Part shown: positions 35,761 to 45,170 of the stretch, piece by piece
Position numbering within the stretch: the stretch's first letter is position 1
Layout of the letters: each line of letters starts with the position of its first letter
DNA from: Agarivorans sp. Alg241-V36
GTDB taxonomy: Bacteria; Pseudomonadota; Gammaproteobacteria; Enterobacterales; Celerinatantimonadaceae
DNA: 64,000 bases
Assembly (NCBI RefSeq): GCF_900537085.1
Contig: NZ_UNRE01000008.1
Span: 135,121 to 199,120, forward strand
Reading direction: 5' to 3'
The notes under the pieces: model-generated
The model's input: the letters and a program-made list of their open reading frames with translations, nothing else
What the model was told of the DNA's origin: nothing
Databases searched by the model: none
Position numbers and translations under genes: made by a program

Positions 35761-37299
35761 TTAGTCTGGGTAAGCGTTTCTTATTTCTAGGAATTCATCA
35801 AAGTCATTGACAAGAATATCAACCAGTTGCGGATCGAAATGCTTGCCTTTTTGTTCGCTAATGAATTGTTTGATCTCGTCATTGCTCCACGGCTCTTTAT
35901 AAGAACGTTTAGAGCCTAGGGCATCAAATACATCGGTAATAGCCATGATTCGCCCAACAAGTGGTATATCTTCTCCAGCAAGTTGACGAGGGTAACCGCT
36001 GCCATCCCATTTTTCATGGTGACACAATGAAATCTCTGCGCCTAAGCGGGCAATAATTTTATTTGAATCAGCCAATAGGTCATAACCCACTTGCGCGTGG
36101 GTTTGCATAATTTTCCATTCTTCGGCATCTAACTTACCAGGCTTATGCAAAATAGACTCTGGGATAGCAATTTTACCTAAGTCGTGTAACGGCGCTGCGT
36201 GTTTAAACGCTTCTACAAACTCTGGATCGAAATCGAGTTTTTTGGCCATTAACTCACAAATCAACGATACCCGTTTTACATGAGAACCGGTTTCTTTACT
36301 GCGCTGCTCAATAGCGTCACCAATAATGAATATCAGCTCTTTTTGAGTATCTTGAATTTCTTCTTTAATGGTGAGATTTTCAAAAGTGAGGGCAATATTG
36401 GTGGCGAATACCTCAAGTAAACCTTTTTCGATATCATCTAGAGGATTCTCGTGTTGTACGTACAACAAGCTCACACTTCGACTATCAGTTGGGTAAAAGC
36501 CTACGTAACAGTTATCTGTCACTAGTGTTTTCTTTTCATCTAGAGCACGTTTTAGTAACTGTTTTACTTCTTCCGGGATTTTACTTTGGTCAAAGTTGTA
36601 TTCGTTATGCTCGTTGGTAACAAAATCACCGGTAGCAGCAAGCACATTAAAAGACTGATGACGAAGCACATCTTCGGTAAGTGTTGTGATGTACATAGCC
36701 GAGCTTTCAAGCTGAAACAGCTCAACCAATTGTTTTAGCACCGCAGAGCCAAAGTGATACAAGGTTTTACTTTTAAGCACCAAAGATGTGGACTCAATAA
36801 CCTTTATCAAGCCTTGACGGTGGCGCTCAATAAACAAGATATCTCGGTAAGAGCGAATAGCAGAATAGGTAATGGTTTTAAGCTTAGTGGCGGTTAACTC
36901 GGTTTTACTTTTGTAATCATTAATATCGTAGTCTTTAATGACCGATTCTTCGGGAGCCTGCCCTGGTTGGCCGGTTCGCAAAATTAAGCGGGTTGCATGA
37001 TTTTCTTTGGTTTCTCTAATCCACCTAACTAGTTCTAAACCAGCATGGTCGGTTTCCATGACTACGTCTACGAGTGCGATGGCAATATCGTTATGCTCTT
37101 CGAACATACGTTGTGCTTCTTCAGCACTGTAGGCCGACAAAAACTCGAGCTTGTAACCATCAATTTCCACATCAGATAATACTAATCGTGTTACAGAATG
37201 AATTTCTGCTTCGTCATCAATGACCAGTAACTTCCATGTTGGTTTGGTAACTTCTTCTGAAGGCTCGTCGATATCATCGATGAAAAGAAAGTCACTCAT
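35761..37299 (-). CDS. Response regulator with DUF3369 and HD-GYP domains
   Basis: 512 residues. Receiver at about 25-150 (LLVIDDEAEIHSVTRLVL; phospho-Asp in ALVDVVMET), a GAF-like DUF3369 middle at about 160-320, and HD-GYP at about 330-500 with HDLGKIAIP and HHEKWDGSGYPRQL. It probably degrades cyclic-di-GMP on phosphorylation. The ATG at 37299 has GGAG 8 bases upstream and is preferred over the ATG at 37311. No kinase lies next to it, so it is an orphan regulator. Confidence 0.92.
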   Translation of the reverse strand: MSDFLFIDDIDEPSEEVTKPTWKLLVIDDEAEIHSVTRLVLSDVEIDGYKLEFLSAYSAEEAQRMFEEHNDIAIALVDVVMETDHAGLELVRWIRETKENHATRLILRTGQPGQAPEESVIKDYDINDYKSKTELTATKLKTITYSAIRSYRDILFIERHRQGLIKVIESTSLVLKSKTLYHFGSAVLKQLVELFQLESSAMYITTLTEDVLRHQSFNVLAATGDFVTNEHNEYNFDQSKIPEEVKQLLKRALDEKKTLVTDNCYVGFYPTDSRSVSLLYVQHENPLDDIEKGLLEVFATNIALTFENLTIKEEIQDTQKELIFIIGDAIEQRSKETGSHVKRVSLICELMAKKLDFDPEFVEAFKHAAPLHDLGKIAIPESILHKPGKLDAEEWKIMQTHAQVGYDLLADSNKIIARLGAEISLCHHEKWDGSGYPRQLAGEDIPLVGRIMAITDVFDALGSKRSYKEPWSNDEIKQFISEQKGKHFDPQLVDILVNDFDEFLEIRNAYPD

Positions 37300-37475
37300 G
37301 CCCTGCTCCATTATTCTTAGTTACACTAAAATTAGAACAGCAACTGCATAATATCAAAGACTATTATGAAGTTGCTGAAGAAAACTTAGAGGCTAAGCGC
37401 GTTATTGCTTGGTTATTGATTCAAAAACTAGCAATAGTTCGATAAAATCAATTCAAACTCAATCACTTGAAATCT

Positions 37476-38696
37476 ATGGAAAGTAGACTCACTAGCCAAA
37501 ACATACTGCCTCCTGTAATCATCTTATCGATCGCGAGTGCACTGCTTATTTGGCATTCATCATTATCGGCAAGTACTCATGACATTATTTACTGGATGCC
37601 TTATGGCTTAGCAGCAATTACTGCAATGTTGGCACTGCAGTTTAACCGCCGACAATTAATCGCGGTGGTGATTGTAAACACCTTTAGCTACTGGCTCATC
37701 GCCAGTTATCTACAGCAACCGTTAAGTATCCCAGAAGCAAAGTTTGCCTTTACTGCTGTATGTTTATTTATCCCGATTAACTTAGTGTTAAACCAGTTCA
37801 TCAATGAAAATGGCAGTACCACGCCTCGCGCACTAACTATTTATGGATTTTTGTTAGTACAAATGGCCGGCATCTCGCTAGCGCTAAACTTTTTTGTTGC
37901 TGACACCGCTGAGTTTATTACTGAATGGTTTGAACCTAGGCCTAGAGAAGGCTTGGTGATGAGCTTAGCTGCATTGGGTTTGTCTGCTGTTTGTATTGTT
38001 GCTGCATTTTTTCGCTGGGCATATAAATCTACCAGTTTAACCATTGGTTTATTTTTTAGCTTTATCGCGAGTTTATTCCCATTGATGTTTTTAGATCGTG
38101 AAGCTATCTCTTCGGTATTTTTCACGGCTTCAATGCTAATCATGCTTTATGCCGGGTTTAGGGCGTCTCATGAGTTGGCTTACCGTGATGAGTTGACTGG
38201 ATTACTTGGTAGGCGAATGTTATTTGAGAAGCTCGCTGGCATGTCTAAAAACTACAGTTTAGCGATGGTAGACATTGATCATTTTAAAAAGTTTAACGAC
38301 ACCTATGGCCACGATGTTGGAGATGACGTTTTAGCTATGGTGGCATCTAAACTTGATCAGATTGAAGGCGGCGGCCAAGTTTTCCGCTACGGCGGCGAAG
38401 AATTCACTGTGCTGTTTAGAGGTAAAAAGCTCGACCACGCCATCGCCTTTTTAGACGATATTCGCGATATTATTTCTGAAACTCCCTTTGCAATTAGGGA
38501 TAAAACCAGCCGTGAAAAAGGTGATAAAACCACCCGAAACGAGGAAGCTAAACCCAAAAATACAGTACAAATTACTGTGAGCATAGGCGTAGCCGAAAAG
38601 GCCGGTCATCACGCTAGCGCGGAAGAAGTCATTAAAGAAGCAGATAACGCGCTTTATAAGGCGAAGAACAAAGGTAGGAATATCGTTGTTGGTTAA
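37476..38696 (+). CDS. Membrane diguanylate cyclase (GGDEF)
   Basis: 406 residues. About seven hydrophobic segments fill the first 225 residues, a MASE-like sensory membrane domain. The GGDEF domain has DELTGLLGRRMLFEKL, VDIDHFKKFNDTYGHDVGDD and the active-site RYGGEEF (about 304-310). No RxxD inhibitory site is visible before the active site. A basic, low-complexity insertion (REKGDKTTRNEEAKPKN) interrupts the domain late. A TTG 9 bases upstream is a possible alternative start. It should make cyclic-di-GMP. Confidence 0.92.
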   Translation: MESRLTSQNILPPVIILSIASALLIWHSSLSASTHDIIYWMPYGLAAITAMLALQFNRRQLIAVVIVNTFSYWLIASYLQQPLSIPEAKFAFTAVCLFIPINLVLNQFINENGSTTPRALTIYGFLLVQMAGISLALNFFVADTAEFITEWFEPRPREGLVMSLAALGLSAVCIVAAFFRWAYKSTSLTIGLFFSFIASLFPLMFLDREAISSVFFTASMLIMLYAGFRASHELAYRDELTGLLGRRMLFEKLAGMSKNYSLAMVDIDHFKKFNDTYGHDVGDDVLAMVASKLDQIEGGGQVFRYGGEEFTVLFRGKKLDHAIAFLDDIRDIISETPFAIRDKTSREKGDKTTRNEEAKPKNTVQITVSIGVAEKAGHHASAEEVIKEADNALYKAKNKGRNIVVG

Positions 38697-38718
38697 GAGA
38701 TAAACCAGAAAACCAAAT

Positions 38719-38757
38719 AAAAAGGGGTTAAACGATTAACGTTTAACCCCTTTTTTG
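38719..38757. terminator. Bidirectional terminator between GGDEF gene and aminotransferase
   Basis: 12-bp stem AAGGGGTTAAAC (38722-38733) / GTTTAACCCCTT (38741-38752) with A and T runs on the flanks. Confidence 0.9.
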
Positions 38758-38770
38758 TATCGAAGAGTGC

Positions 38771-39961
38771 TTAAACTACTGCAGCAATAGCTGCACAAAG
38801 CGCTTCCATGTTGTCTTTAGTCATGCCTGCTACGCTGATACGGCCAGAACCTACGATGTACACACCGTGTTGTTCTTTTAAGGTTTGTACTTGCTCTTTG
38901 CTTAAACCAGAGAACGAGAACATACCATTTTGACGTTGAATAAAACTGTAATCGCCAGTGGCACCTTTAGCGGCTAAGGTTGCTACAAACAAGTCGCGCA
39001 TTTCTTTAATACGCTCACGCATTTCGGCTACTTCGGCAACCCACTGAGCTTTTAGCTCTGCATCTTGCAGAATAGTTGTTACTACTGCAGCACCATGTGA
39101 AGGTGGGTTTGAATAGTTAGCACGAATACCGGCTTTAACTTGGCTAAAGGCTGTCGCGCCCTGCTCTTTATCTGCAGCAACTAAGGTAAATGCACCAACG
39201 CGCTCGTTGTATAAACCGAAGTTTTTAGAGAAAGAACTCGCAACCAGTAGCTCTTTAATCTGCTTAGCAAAAATGCGCAGGCCTGCGGCGTCTTCTTCTA
39301 CACCAGTAGCAAAACCTTGATAAGCGAAGTCAAATAACGGAAGTGCCTTTTTCGCAGCGGTTAAGGTAGCTAACTGTTCCCATTGCGCTTGTGTTGGATC
39401 AATACCCGTTGGGTTATGACAACAACCGTGGAACAATACCAAGTCGCCTTCAGCAACTTGCTCTAAAGATGTCAGCATTGCATCAAAGTCGAGATCTTTA
39501 GTTTCAGCGTTGTAGTAGTCGTATGCTTTAACTTCTAAGCCAAGAGCTTTAAAAATGTTACCGTGGTTAGCCCAAGTTGGGTTGCTTACCCAAACTGTGC
39601 GTACACCCAAATGGTTGTAAGCAAATTCAGCTGCGTTATGCAGAGCACCTGTTCCGCCAGGAGATTGAGCGGTAAATCCGCGTTGGCTAACTACGATTTC
39701 ACTATCTGCACCAAACAGCAATTTTTGAACTTCTTTGCCGTAGGCTGGATTACCTTCAATGCTAAGGTAAGATTTGGTAGCTTCGTTTTCTAAAAGACGC
39801 TTTTCGGCGATCTTAACGGTAGCTAAAACTGGGGTTTGACCTGCTTCATTCTTGTAAATACCAACACCAAGATTGATTTTGTTGGGACGTTCGTCAGCTT
39901 TAAAAGCTTCTGTTAACCCTAATATTGGATCTGCGGGGGCTGCGGATACGCGCTCAAACAT
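38771..39961 (-). CDS. aspC: Aspartate/aromatic aminotransferase
   Basis: 396-residue PLP enzyme of the class I aspartate aminotransferase group, moving amino groups between aspartate (or aromatic amino acids) and 2-oxoglutarate. It starts [20 protein letters not shown]. It has [36 protein letters not shown], the PLP lysine in [15 protein letters not shown], and GMFSFSGL. Length equals E. coli AspC. AspC versus TyrB specificity cannot be told from sequence alone. Confidence 0.94.
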   Translation of the reverse strand: MFERVSAAPADPILGLTEAFKADERPNKINLGVGIYKNEAGQTPVLATVKIAEKRLLENEATKSYLSIEGNPAYGKEVQKLLFGADSEIVVSQRGFTAQSPGGTGALHNAAEFAYNHLGVRTVWVSNPTWANHGNIFKALGLEVKAYDYYNAETKDLDFDAMLTSLEQVAEGDLVLFHGCCHNPTGIDPTQAQWEQLATLTAAKKALPLFDFAYQGFATGVEEDAAGLRIFAKQIKELLVASSFSKNFGLYNERVGAFTLVAADKEQGATAFSQVKAGIRANYSNPPSHGAAVVTTILQDAELKAQWVAEVAEMRERIKEMRDLFVATLAAKGATGDYSFIQRQNGMFSFSGLSKEQVQTLKEQHGVYIVGSGRISVAGMTKDNMEALCAAIAAVV

Positions 39962-40176
39962 ATTTTCCTCACTGCTAATTACATACCTGTATTGTGCGAA
40001 GATTACCCTAAGTCGCTAAACCTGTCTTTAGTCACAGAAAAAAATATCGGGAAAATTTTGATTTAACGCATTAATTTGGCTTAAGCCGCTATTTTTGGTA
40101 ATTTTTAGGGTCTGTGATTCCACCAACGAGTGCAATCAATTAAGATGCCTGTAAGGCTTATGAGAGAAACCACTAT

Positions 40177-40953
40177 ATGGATTTAAGTTTAGGTTTTATC
40201 GTAAAAAAATGGCTAGGCTCGCTGCTTATGCCGCTTAACATTTCGCTGTTCTTTTTGTTGCTCTCTTTTTATTTTGGCATAACAAAACGTCCCTACCGTG
40301 CTGCAGCGACTCTAGTACCTGCATTGGCAATTTTGTTAGTTACCAGTAACCCTTGGTGGGTTAACCAACAATTGCTTAAAAATGAGCGCGAGCTATTGGC
40401 ACCAAGCCAGCTGGTTGATAGTTTTGATTTTGTGGTGGTTTTAGGCGGTGGCCATATTAGTGATCCAATGCTTTCGCCTACAGAGCAGCTTAGTCGTTCT
40501 TCTTTTGCGCGAATTACTAAAGGTATTGAGTTAAGTTTGGTTAATCCGCAAAGCCGCTTAATTGTGTCTGGCTACGGCGGTAGCGATCCCAACAGCAATG
40601 CAGAGCTTATGGAGAAAGTAGCGCGACAAGCCAATATTCCCCCAGCGAATATTATTACCATTCCAAAAGCCAAAGATACTGAACAAGAAGCGGCGGTCAT
40701 CGCTACATATATAGGACAGCGCCCTACCGCATTAGTGACTAGCGCAACCCACATGAAGCGCGCTTTACAGCATTTTAATAAGTACTCAAGCAATATAAGC
40801 CCGGTGCCTACCGATTATTTAGGCAAAGAAGTTCAAGGAGAACAACGACTTTATGAGTTTTTGCCTGACGCTCGCTTTATCCACCGACATGATGCTTTGT
40901 GGCATGAAAAACTGGGCATTTGGTGGCAAAAAATACGTACTTATTTTTCTTAA
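40177..40953 (+). CDS. elyC: ElyC-like DUF218 membrane protein
   Basis: 258 residues with two N-terminal membrane segments and a DUF218 domain: DFVVVLGGGHISDP (about 86-99), SRLIVSGYGGSDPNSNAELM, IPKAKDTEQEAAVI and LVTSATHMKRALQHF. The arrangement matches E. coli ElyC (YcbC), needed for envelope integrity and undecaprenyl-phosphate metabolism at low temperature. The name is by similarity; other DUF218 paralogues (YdcF, SanA) lack the two leading membrane helices. Confidence 0.8.
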   Translation: MDLSLGFIVKKWLGSLLMPLNISLFFLLLSFYFGITKRPYRAAATLVPALAILLVTSNPWWVNQQLLKNERELLAPSQLVDSFDFVVVLGGGHISDPMLSPTEQLSRSSFARITKGIELSLVNPQSRLIVSGYGGSDPNSNAELMEKVARQANIPPANIITIPKAKDTEQEAAVIATYIGQRPTALVTSATHMKRALQHFNKYSSNISPVPTDYLGKEVQGEQRLYEFLPDARFIHRHDALWHEKLGIWWQKIRTYFS

Positions 40954-41031
40954 TCGTTTGTTTTAGATCAGCAATTTACAGTTTTAGAGAGATAATTTTC
41001 CTTAAACACTACGTTTTTGTAATTTATTCAC

Positions 41032-41037
41032 TATAAT
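41032..41037 (+). promoter_or_regulatory. -10 element of the tpiA promoter
   Basis: Perfect TATAAT 32 bases before the tpiA ATG. The -35 region has no good match. AAGGAGA precedes the ATG. Confidence 0.45.
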
Positions 41038-41068
41038 CGAGCCAGTTTATTTAAAGGAGAGACGCACA

Positions 41069-41821
41069 ATGAGAACACCTCTAGTAATGGGTAACTGGAA
41101 ACTAAACGGTACTAAAGATTCTGTTACCGCATTAGTAAATGGCTTAATCGAACCAGCTAAAGCAGCTACTAACGTGCAAACAGCAATTTGCCCGCCAGTA
41201 GTATTCTTAGGTCAAGTTGAAGCCTTAGTGGGTGATGCTCCTATTGCTTACGGTGCACAAGATGCAAGCGTAAACACTTCAGGTGCATTTACTGGTGAAA
41301 ACTCTCCAGTAATGTTGAAAGAATTTGGTTGTACTTACAACCTAGTTGGCCACAGTGAGCGTCGTCAGTACCACAACGAAACTGATGCTGTAGTTGCTGC
41401 TAAGTTCAAAGCAATTCAAGAAAACCAACTAGTACCTGTACTATGTATTGGTGAAACTCTAGAAGAGAACGAAGCAGGTAAAACTGAAGCTGTAGTTGAA
41501 ACTCAACTTAAAGCTGTTATCGATCTTTGTGGTGTTGAAGCATTAGAAAATGCTGTTATCGCATACGAGCCAGTTTGGGCTATCGGTACTGGTAAATCTG
41601 CTACTTCAGAGCAAGCTCAAGCTATTCACGCTCACATCCGTGGTTGGTTAGCTGCACAAAGTGCAACTGTTGCTGAAAAAGTTCAAATTCTTTACGGTGG
41701 CAGTGTTAAAGCCGCTACAGCTAAAGAACTTTTCTCTCAAGCTGACATTGATGGCGCGCTAGTTGGCGGTGCTTCTCTAATGGCTGAAGAGTTTGGCGCG
41801 ATTATCGCTGCTGCAAACTAA
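41069..41821 (+). CDS. tpiA: Triosephosphate isomerase
   Basis: 250-residue glycolytic enzyme that interconverts dihydroxyacetone phosphate and glyceraldehyde 3-phosphate. Catalytic residues are visible: Lys in MGNWKLNGT (about 11), His in VGHSERRQYH (about 94), Glu in AYEPVWAIGTGKSAT (about 165), and the phosphate loop YGGSVKA. Codon use favours codons typical of highly expressed genes (GGT, CGT, GAA). A strong AAGGAGA site precedes it. Confidence 0.98.
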   Translation: MRTPLVMGNWKLNGTKDSVTALVNGLIEPAKAATNVQTAICPPVVFLGQVEALVGDAPIAYGAQDASVNTSGAFTGENSPVMLKEFGCTYNLVGHSERRQYHNETDAVVAAKFKAIQENQLVPVLCIGETLEENEAGKTEAVVETQLKAVIDLCGVEALENAVIAYEPVWAIGTGKSATSEQAQAIHAHIRGWLAAQSATVAEKVQILYGGSVKAATAKELFSQADIDGALVGGASLMAEEFGAIIAAAN

Positions 41822-41835
41822 TACAGTTTCATTAA

Positions 41836-41868
41836 AAAAGCCGCTGTATTTACAGCGGCTTTTTTTTG
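41836..41868. terminator. Bidirectional terminator between tpiA and uvrB
   Basis: 10-bp stem AGCCGCTGTA / TACAGCGGCT (41839-41860) with A6 and T8 flanks. Confidence 0.9.
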
Positions 41869-41880
41869 TTCTTTTTTTAG

Positions 41881-43872
41881 CTAGCTCATTTTCACTAGTT
41901 GTTCTTGTAGTTCGTTTATTTCATCCCGCACCGCCGCAGCCTGCTCAAATTCCAGCTCTTTGGCATGATTGATCATTTGTTTTTCTAACTTCGCAATATT
42001 CTTCAGCATAATTTCTGGTGTGAGTGCTGCATACTTAGCTTTAGGTTCAGCAGCTTGAAGCACTTTGCTTTTACCAAAGTTACTAATATCCACGACTTTT
42101 TTGTTTAGCTTTTGCGGAACAATCCCGTTATCAAGATTAAACTGGTGTTGGATCTCTCTACGACGGTTGGTCTCCCCTATCGCTCGTTCCATAGAGCCAG
42201 TAATTTTGTCGCCATAAAGAATCGCTTTACCTTGAGGATGTCGGGCTGCACGACCAATGGTCTGAATGAGTGAACGCTCTGAACGAAGAAAACCTTCTTT
42301 ATCCGCATCCAGAATGGCGACTAGCGATACCTCAGGCATGTCTAGGCCTTCTCGAAGCAAGTTAATGCCGACTAGTACATCAAATACTCCCATACGTAAG
42401 TCTCGGATGATCTCAACCCGTTCTACGGTATCGATATCTGAGTGCAAGTAGCGCACTTTTACCTGATGCTCAGTAAGGTACTCACTCAAGTCTTCTGCCA
42501 TTCTTTTAGTGAGTGTGGTTACCAGCACGCGTTCATCTATGGCGGTGCGTAAGCGAATCTCAGAGAGTAAGTCGTCGACCTGAGTATTTACTGGGCGAAC
42601 TTCTATCTCTGGGTCTAATAAGCCAGTGGGCCTAACAACTTGTTCAACAAATTCTTGATTGGTTTTTTCTAGTTCATAATTACTTGGCGTTGCCGACACA
42701 AAAATTGTTTGTGGTGCAATTTGCTCAAACTCTTCAAACTTTAGTGGCCTGTTGTCTAACGCCGATGGCAAACGAAAACCATAATTCACCAAATTTTCTT
42801 TACGTGAACGGTCACCCTTATACATCGCACCTATTTGCGGAACCGTCACGTGAGACTCGTCAATAATAAGAATGCCGTCAGCTGGCAAGTAGTCCAATAA
42901 GGTTGGTGGTGGCTCGCCAGGAGCGCGAGTAGACAGGTAGCGTGAATAGTTCTCGATGCCTGAGCAATACCCTAACTCATTCATCATTTCTATGTCGAAT
43001 AGGGTGCGCTGTGATATTCGCTGCTCTTCAATTAACTTGTTTGCATCTAATAACTGTTTCTTGCGCTCGTTTAACTCTTCTTTTATAGAAGAGATAGCAT
43101 TAAGAATTGTTTCACGAGGTGTTACATAGTGGGTTTTCGGGAAGATTGTAACCCTGGCCATTACGGCTTCTTCGGCTCCAGTTAACGGATCAAAGCTGCT
43201 AAGCCGCTCCACTTCCCCATCAAATAGCTCAATGCGCACCGCATTTTTATCTGACTCAGCGGGGAATACATCAATAACATCTCCGCGAACTCTAAAGGTT
43301 GAGCGCTGAAAAGCTGCATCGTTACGTGAATATTGTAATTCGGCTAAGCGACGTAAAATGGCGCGTTGGTCTATCATGTCCCCAACACTTAAGTGCAACA
43401 TCATTTGTAGATAAGACTGAGGATCGCCTAAGCCGTATATAGCCGACACCGAGGCAACCAACACTACGTCACGTCGCTCTAATAAGGCCTTAGTTGCCGA
43501 CAAGCGCATTTGCTCGATGTGGGAGTTAACAGATGCATCTTTCTCTATAAAGGTGTCTGTTGTAGGCACATATGCTTCTGGTTGATAGTAGTCATAGTAA
43601 GAAACAAAAAACTCTACTGCGTTATTAGGAAAGAATTCCTTCATTTCACTATATAGTTGGGCAGCTAAGGTTTTGTTAGGCGCAAGGACAATAGTTGGTC
43701 GATTTTGCTCTGCAATAACATTTGCAACAGTAAAGGTTTTACCTGAACCGGTAACCCCTAACAGAGTTTGATGAGCGAGGCCGTCTTCTAAGCCTTCTAT
43801 AAGACTTGAAATAGCCGTTGGCTGATCGCCTGCCGGTTTGTATTCGGATACTAGATCAAATGGTTTTTTCAC
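41881..43872 (-). CDS. uvrB: Excinuclease ABC subunit B
   Basis: Helicase-like damage-verification subunit of UvrABC nucleotide excision repair, about 663 residues. Motifs: Walker [11 protein letters not shown] (about 34-43), the beta-hairpin [38 protein letters not shown], and a C-terminal UVR motif ([16 protein letters not shown]). I place the start at the GTG at 43872, giving [20 protein letters not shown] like E. coli UvrB. A TTG at 43887 would add five residues. An ATG at 43891 is out of frame. Confidence 0.96.
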   Translation of the reverse strand: MKKPFDLVSEYKPAGDQPTAISSLIEGLEDGLAHQTLLGVTGSGKTFTVANVIAEQNRPTIVLAPNKTLAAQLYSEMKEFFPNNAVEFFVSYYDYYQPEAYVPTTDTFIEKDASVNSHIEQMRLSATKALLERRDVVLVASVSAIYGLGDPQSYLQMMLHLSVGDMIDQRAILRRLAELQYSRNDAAFQRSTFRVRGDVIDVFPAESDKNAVRIELFDGEVERLSSFDPLTGAEEAVMARVTIFPKTHYVTPRETILNAISSIKEELNERKKQLLDANKLIEEQRISQRTLFDIEMMNELGYCSGIENYSRYLSTRAPGEPPPTLLDYLPADGILIIDESHVTVPQIGAMYKGDRSRKENLVNYGFRLPSALDNRPLKFEEFEQIAPQTIFVSATPSNYELEKTNQEFVEQVVRPTGLLDPEIEVRPVNTQVDDLLSEIRLRTAIDERVLVTTLTKRMAEDLSEYLTEHQVKVRYLHSDIDTVERVEIIRDLRMGVFDVLVGINLLREGLDMPEVSLVAILDADKEGFLRSERSLIQTIGRAARHPQGKAILYGDKITGSMERAIGETNRRREIQHQFNLDNGIVPQKLNKKVVDISNFGKSKVLQAAEPKAKYAALTPEIMLKNIAKLEKQMINHAKELEFEQAAAVRDEINELQEQLVKMS

Positions 43873-43887
43873 AGCTCTACTTACCAA

Positions 43888-44475
43888 TCATTTGAAAGTT
43901 TTATCATCCGCTTATTCTACGCAAAACCTAGCCATAACCAAAAGGCGTATTAGTCTTGTAAAGAAAATCAGCATTGTTTAGCAGAGTATATCGCCAACTT
44001 AAAATCAATAGCAGATAACCCTAAATTGTGCACAGTAAGATGATTGTAATGAAAAGTAATGCACAACATTTTTTTTGTAAAAGCAACAACTTTTTTTACA
44101 GGTTAAAAATTGAGCTTTTATACCAATATCTAAATAAGTTGTTGATTAATAGCAATTAAAAGCAAAAAACGATGTAGATCAAATTTGAGCCTATGCTAGG
44201 CAATCATTGGGCTGTAGCCCTTAAGCGACTTTTAATGCACACAGTTATCCACAAAATCAGTGGATAAGTCACGCTAGCTACCAGCACCAAAGGCTTTTAC
44301 ATATTGTGTATAATTTTCGCGCAATCATCCTTAGCTATAAAGAAAACAGTTTTTATGATAATTAATTATCTGCGCATTTTTTATACCAGCTGAACAAGTT
44401 TCGATCTGTAGTTTGCAACAACTGGATGTAAGTTGAGCAAACAAACAGAAATTGTCATTTTTGACGTAGAATTAG
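43888..44475. other. AT-rich region between uvrB and the tRNA-Asn cluster
   Basis: About 590 bases without a gene. It carries AT-rich stretches with long T and A runs near 44070-44110, the inverted pair of DnaA-type boxes listed separately, and the tRNA promoter at its right end. The uvrB promoter must lie at its left end; no SOS box was recognised. Confidence 0.5.
44245..44267. promoter_or_regulatory. Inverted pair of DnaA-type boxes
   Basis: TTATCCACA at 44245-44253 is a perfect DnaA box. AGTGGATAA at 44259-44267 is the reverse complement of TTATCCACT, one base from consensus, facing it across 5 bases. Purpose unknown. Confidence 0.5.
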
Positions 44476-44513
44476 TTGACACTTATAGGGGCAATTATTA
44501 CTATGCGCCCCGC
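44476..44513 (+). promoter_or_regulatory. Strong promoter of the tRNA-Asn operon
   Basis: TTGACA (44476-44481), a 17-base spacer, TACTAT (44499-44504), then a GC-rich discriminator GCGCCCCGC. Such discriminators mark stringently controlled stable-RNA promoters. The first tRNA starts 26 bases after the -10. Confidence 0.85.
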
Positions 44514-44529
44514 ACTTAAGCAAAGCGAT

Positions 44530-44605
44530 TCCCCAATAGCTCAGTTGGTAGAGCGGTGGACTGTTAATCCATGTGTCGTTGGTTCAAGCCCAACTTGGGG
44601 AGCCA
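44530..44605 (+). tRNA. tRNA-Asn(GTT), copy 1
   Basis: 76 bases including encoded CCA. Acceptor stem TCCCCAA/TTGGGGA, anticodon loop CTGTTAA with anticodon GTT, T-loop TTCAAGC. Confidence 0.97.
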
Positions 44606-44634
44606 AATCTCCTTTGCTTAGTCGAAATCAAGAT

Positions 44635-44710
44635 TCCCCAATAGCTCAGTTGGTAGAGCGGTGGACTGTTAATCCATGTGTCGTTGGTTCAAGCCCAACT
44701 TGGGGAGCCA
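44635..44710 (+). tRNA. tRNA-Asn(GTT), copy 2
   Basis: Identical to copy 1 by eye, 29 bases after it, CCA encoded. Confidence 0.97.
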
Positions 44711-44744
44711 ATCTTGATGACAATAGGTCAATACCTTATATGAT

Positions 44745-44820
44745 TCCCCAATAGCTCAGTTGGTAGAGCGGTGGACTGTTAATCCATGTGTCGTTGGTTC
44801 AAGCCCAACTTGGGGAGCCA
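44745..44820 (+). tRNA. tRNA-Asn(GTT), copy 3
   Basis: Identical to copy 1 by eye, 34 bases after copy 2, CCA encoded. Confidence 0.97.
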
Positions 44821-44847
44821 ATCATATAACTAGATATACCTTACGAT

Positions 44848-44923
44848 TCCCCAATAGCTCAGTTGGTAGAGCGGTGGACTGTTAATCCATGTGTCGTTGG
44901 TTCAAGCCCAACTTGGGGAGCCA
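44848..44923 (+). tRNA. tRNA-Asn(GTT), copy 4
   Basis: Identical to copy 1 by eye, 27 bases after copy 3, CCA encoded. Confidence 0.97.
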
Positions 44924-44950
44924 CTCCTTTTATCTAGTAAGCCCTATAAT

Positions 44951-45026
44951 TCCCCAGTAGCTCAGTTGGTAGAGCGGTGGACTGTTAATCCATGTGTCGT
45001 TGGTTCAAACCCAACCTGGGGAGCCA
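44951..45026 (+). tRNA. tRNA-Asn(GTT), copy 5 (variant)
   Basis: Same anticodon GTT. It differs from the others by a compensated last acceptor pair (TCCCCAG/CTGGGGA, A-T changed to G-C) and by T-loop TTCAAAC in place of TTCAAGC. Still a well-formed tRNA. Confidence 0.96.
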
Positions 45027-45170
45027 CACTTTCTTTCTTGTTCCTGCTATCTCCTTTTCGAAAATTACCAATCCTCAAAATATATTACCTAATCCTAAGC
45101 ATCTGATAGATAAGTCTAATGTTTGCATGTATCATCATTAGAGATTGCTGATTTATTAAACAGGTAGGAT

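Noticed and set aside
44169..44182. FNR-like box ACGAT-GTAG-ATCAA before the tRNA cluster
   Set aside because: Left half is mismatched in two positions and a stable-RNA operon is not an expected FNR target.
44476..45106. Open frames with a repeated protein pattern across the tRNA genes
   Set aside because: They are translations of the repeated tRNA-Asn genes, not proteins.
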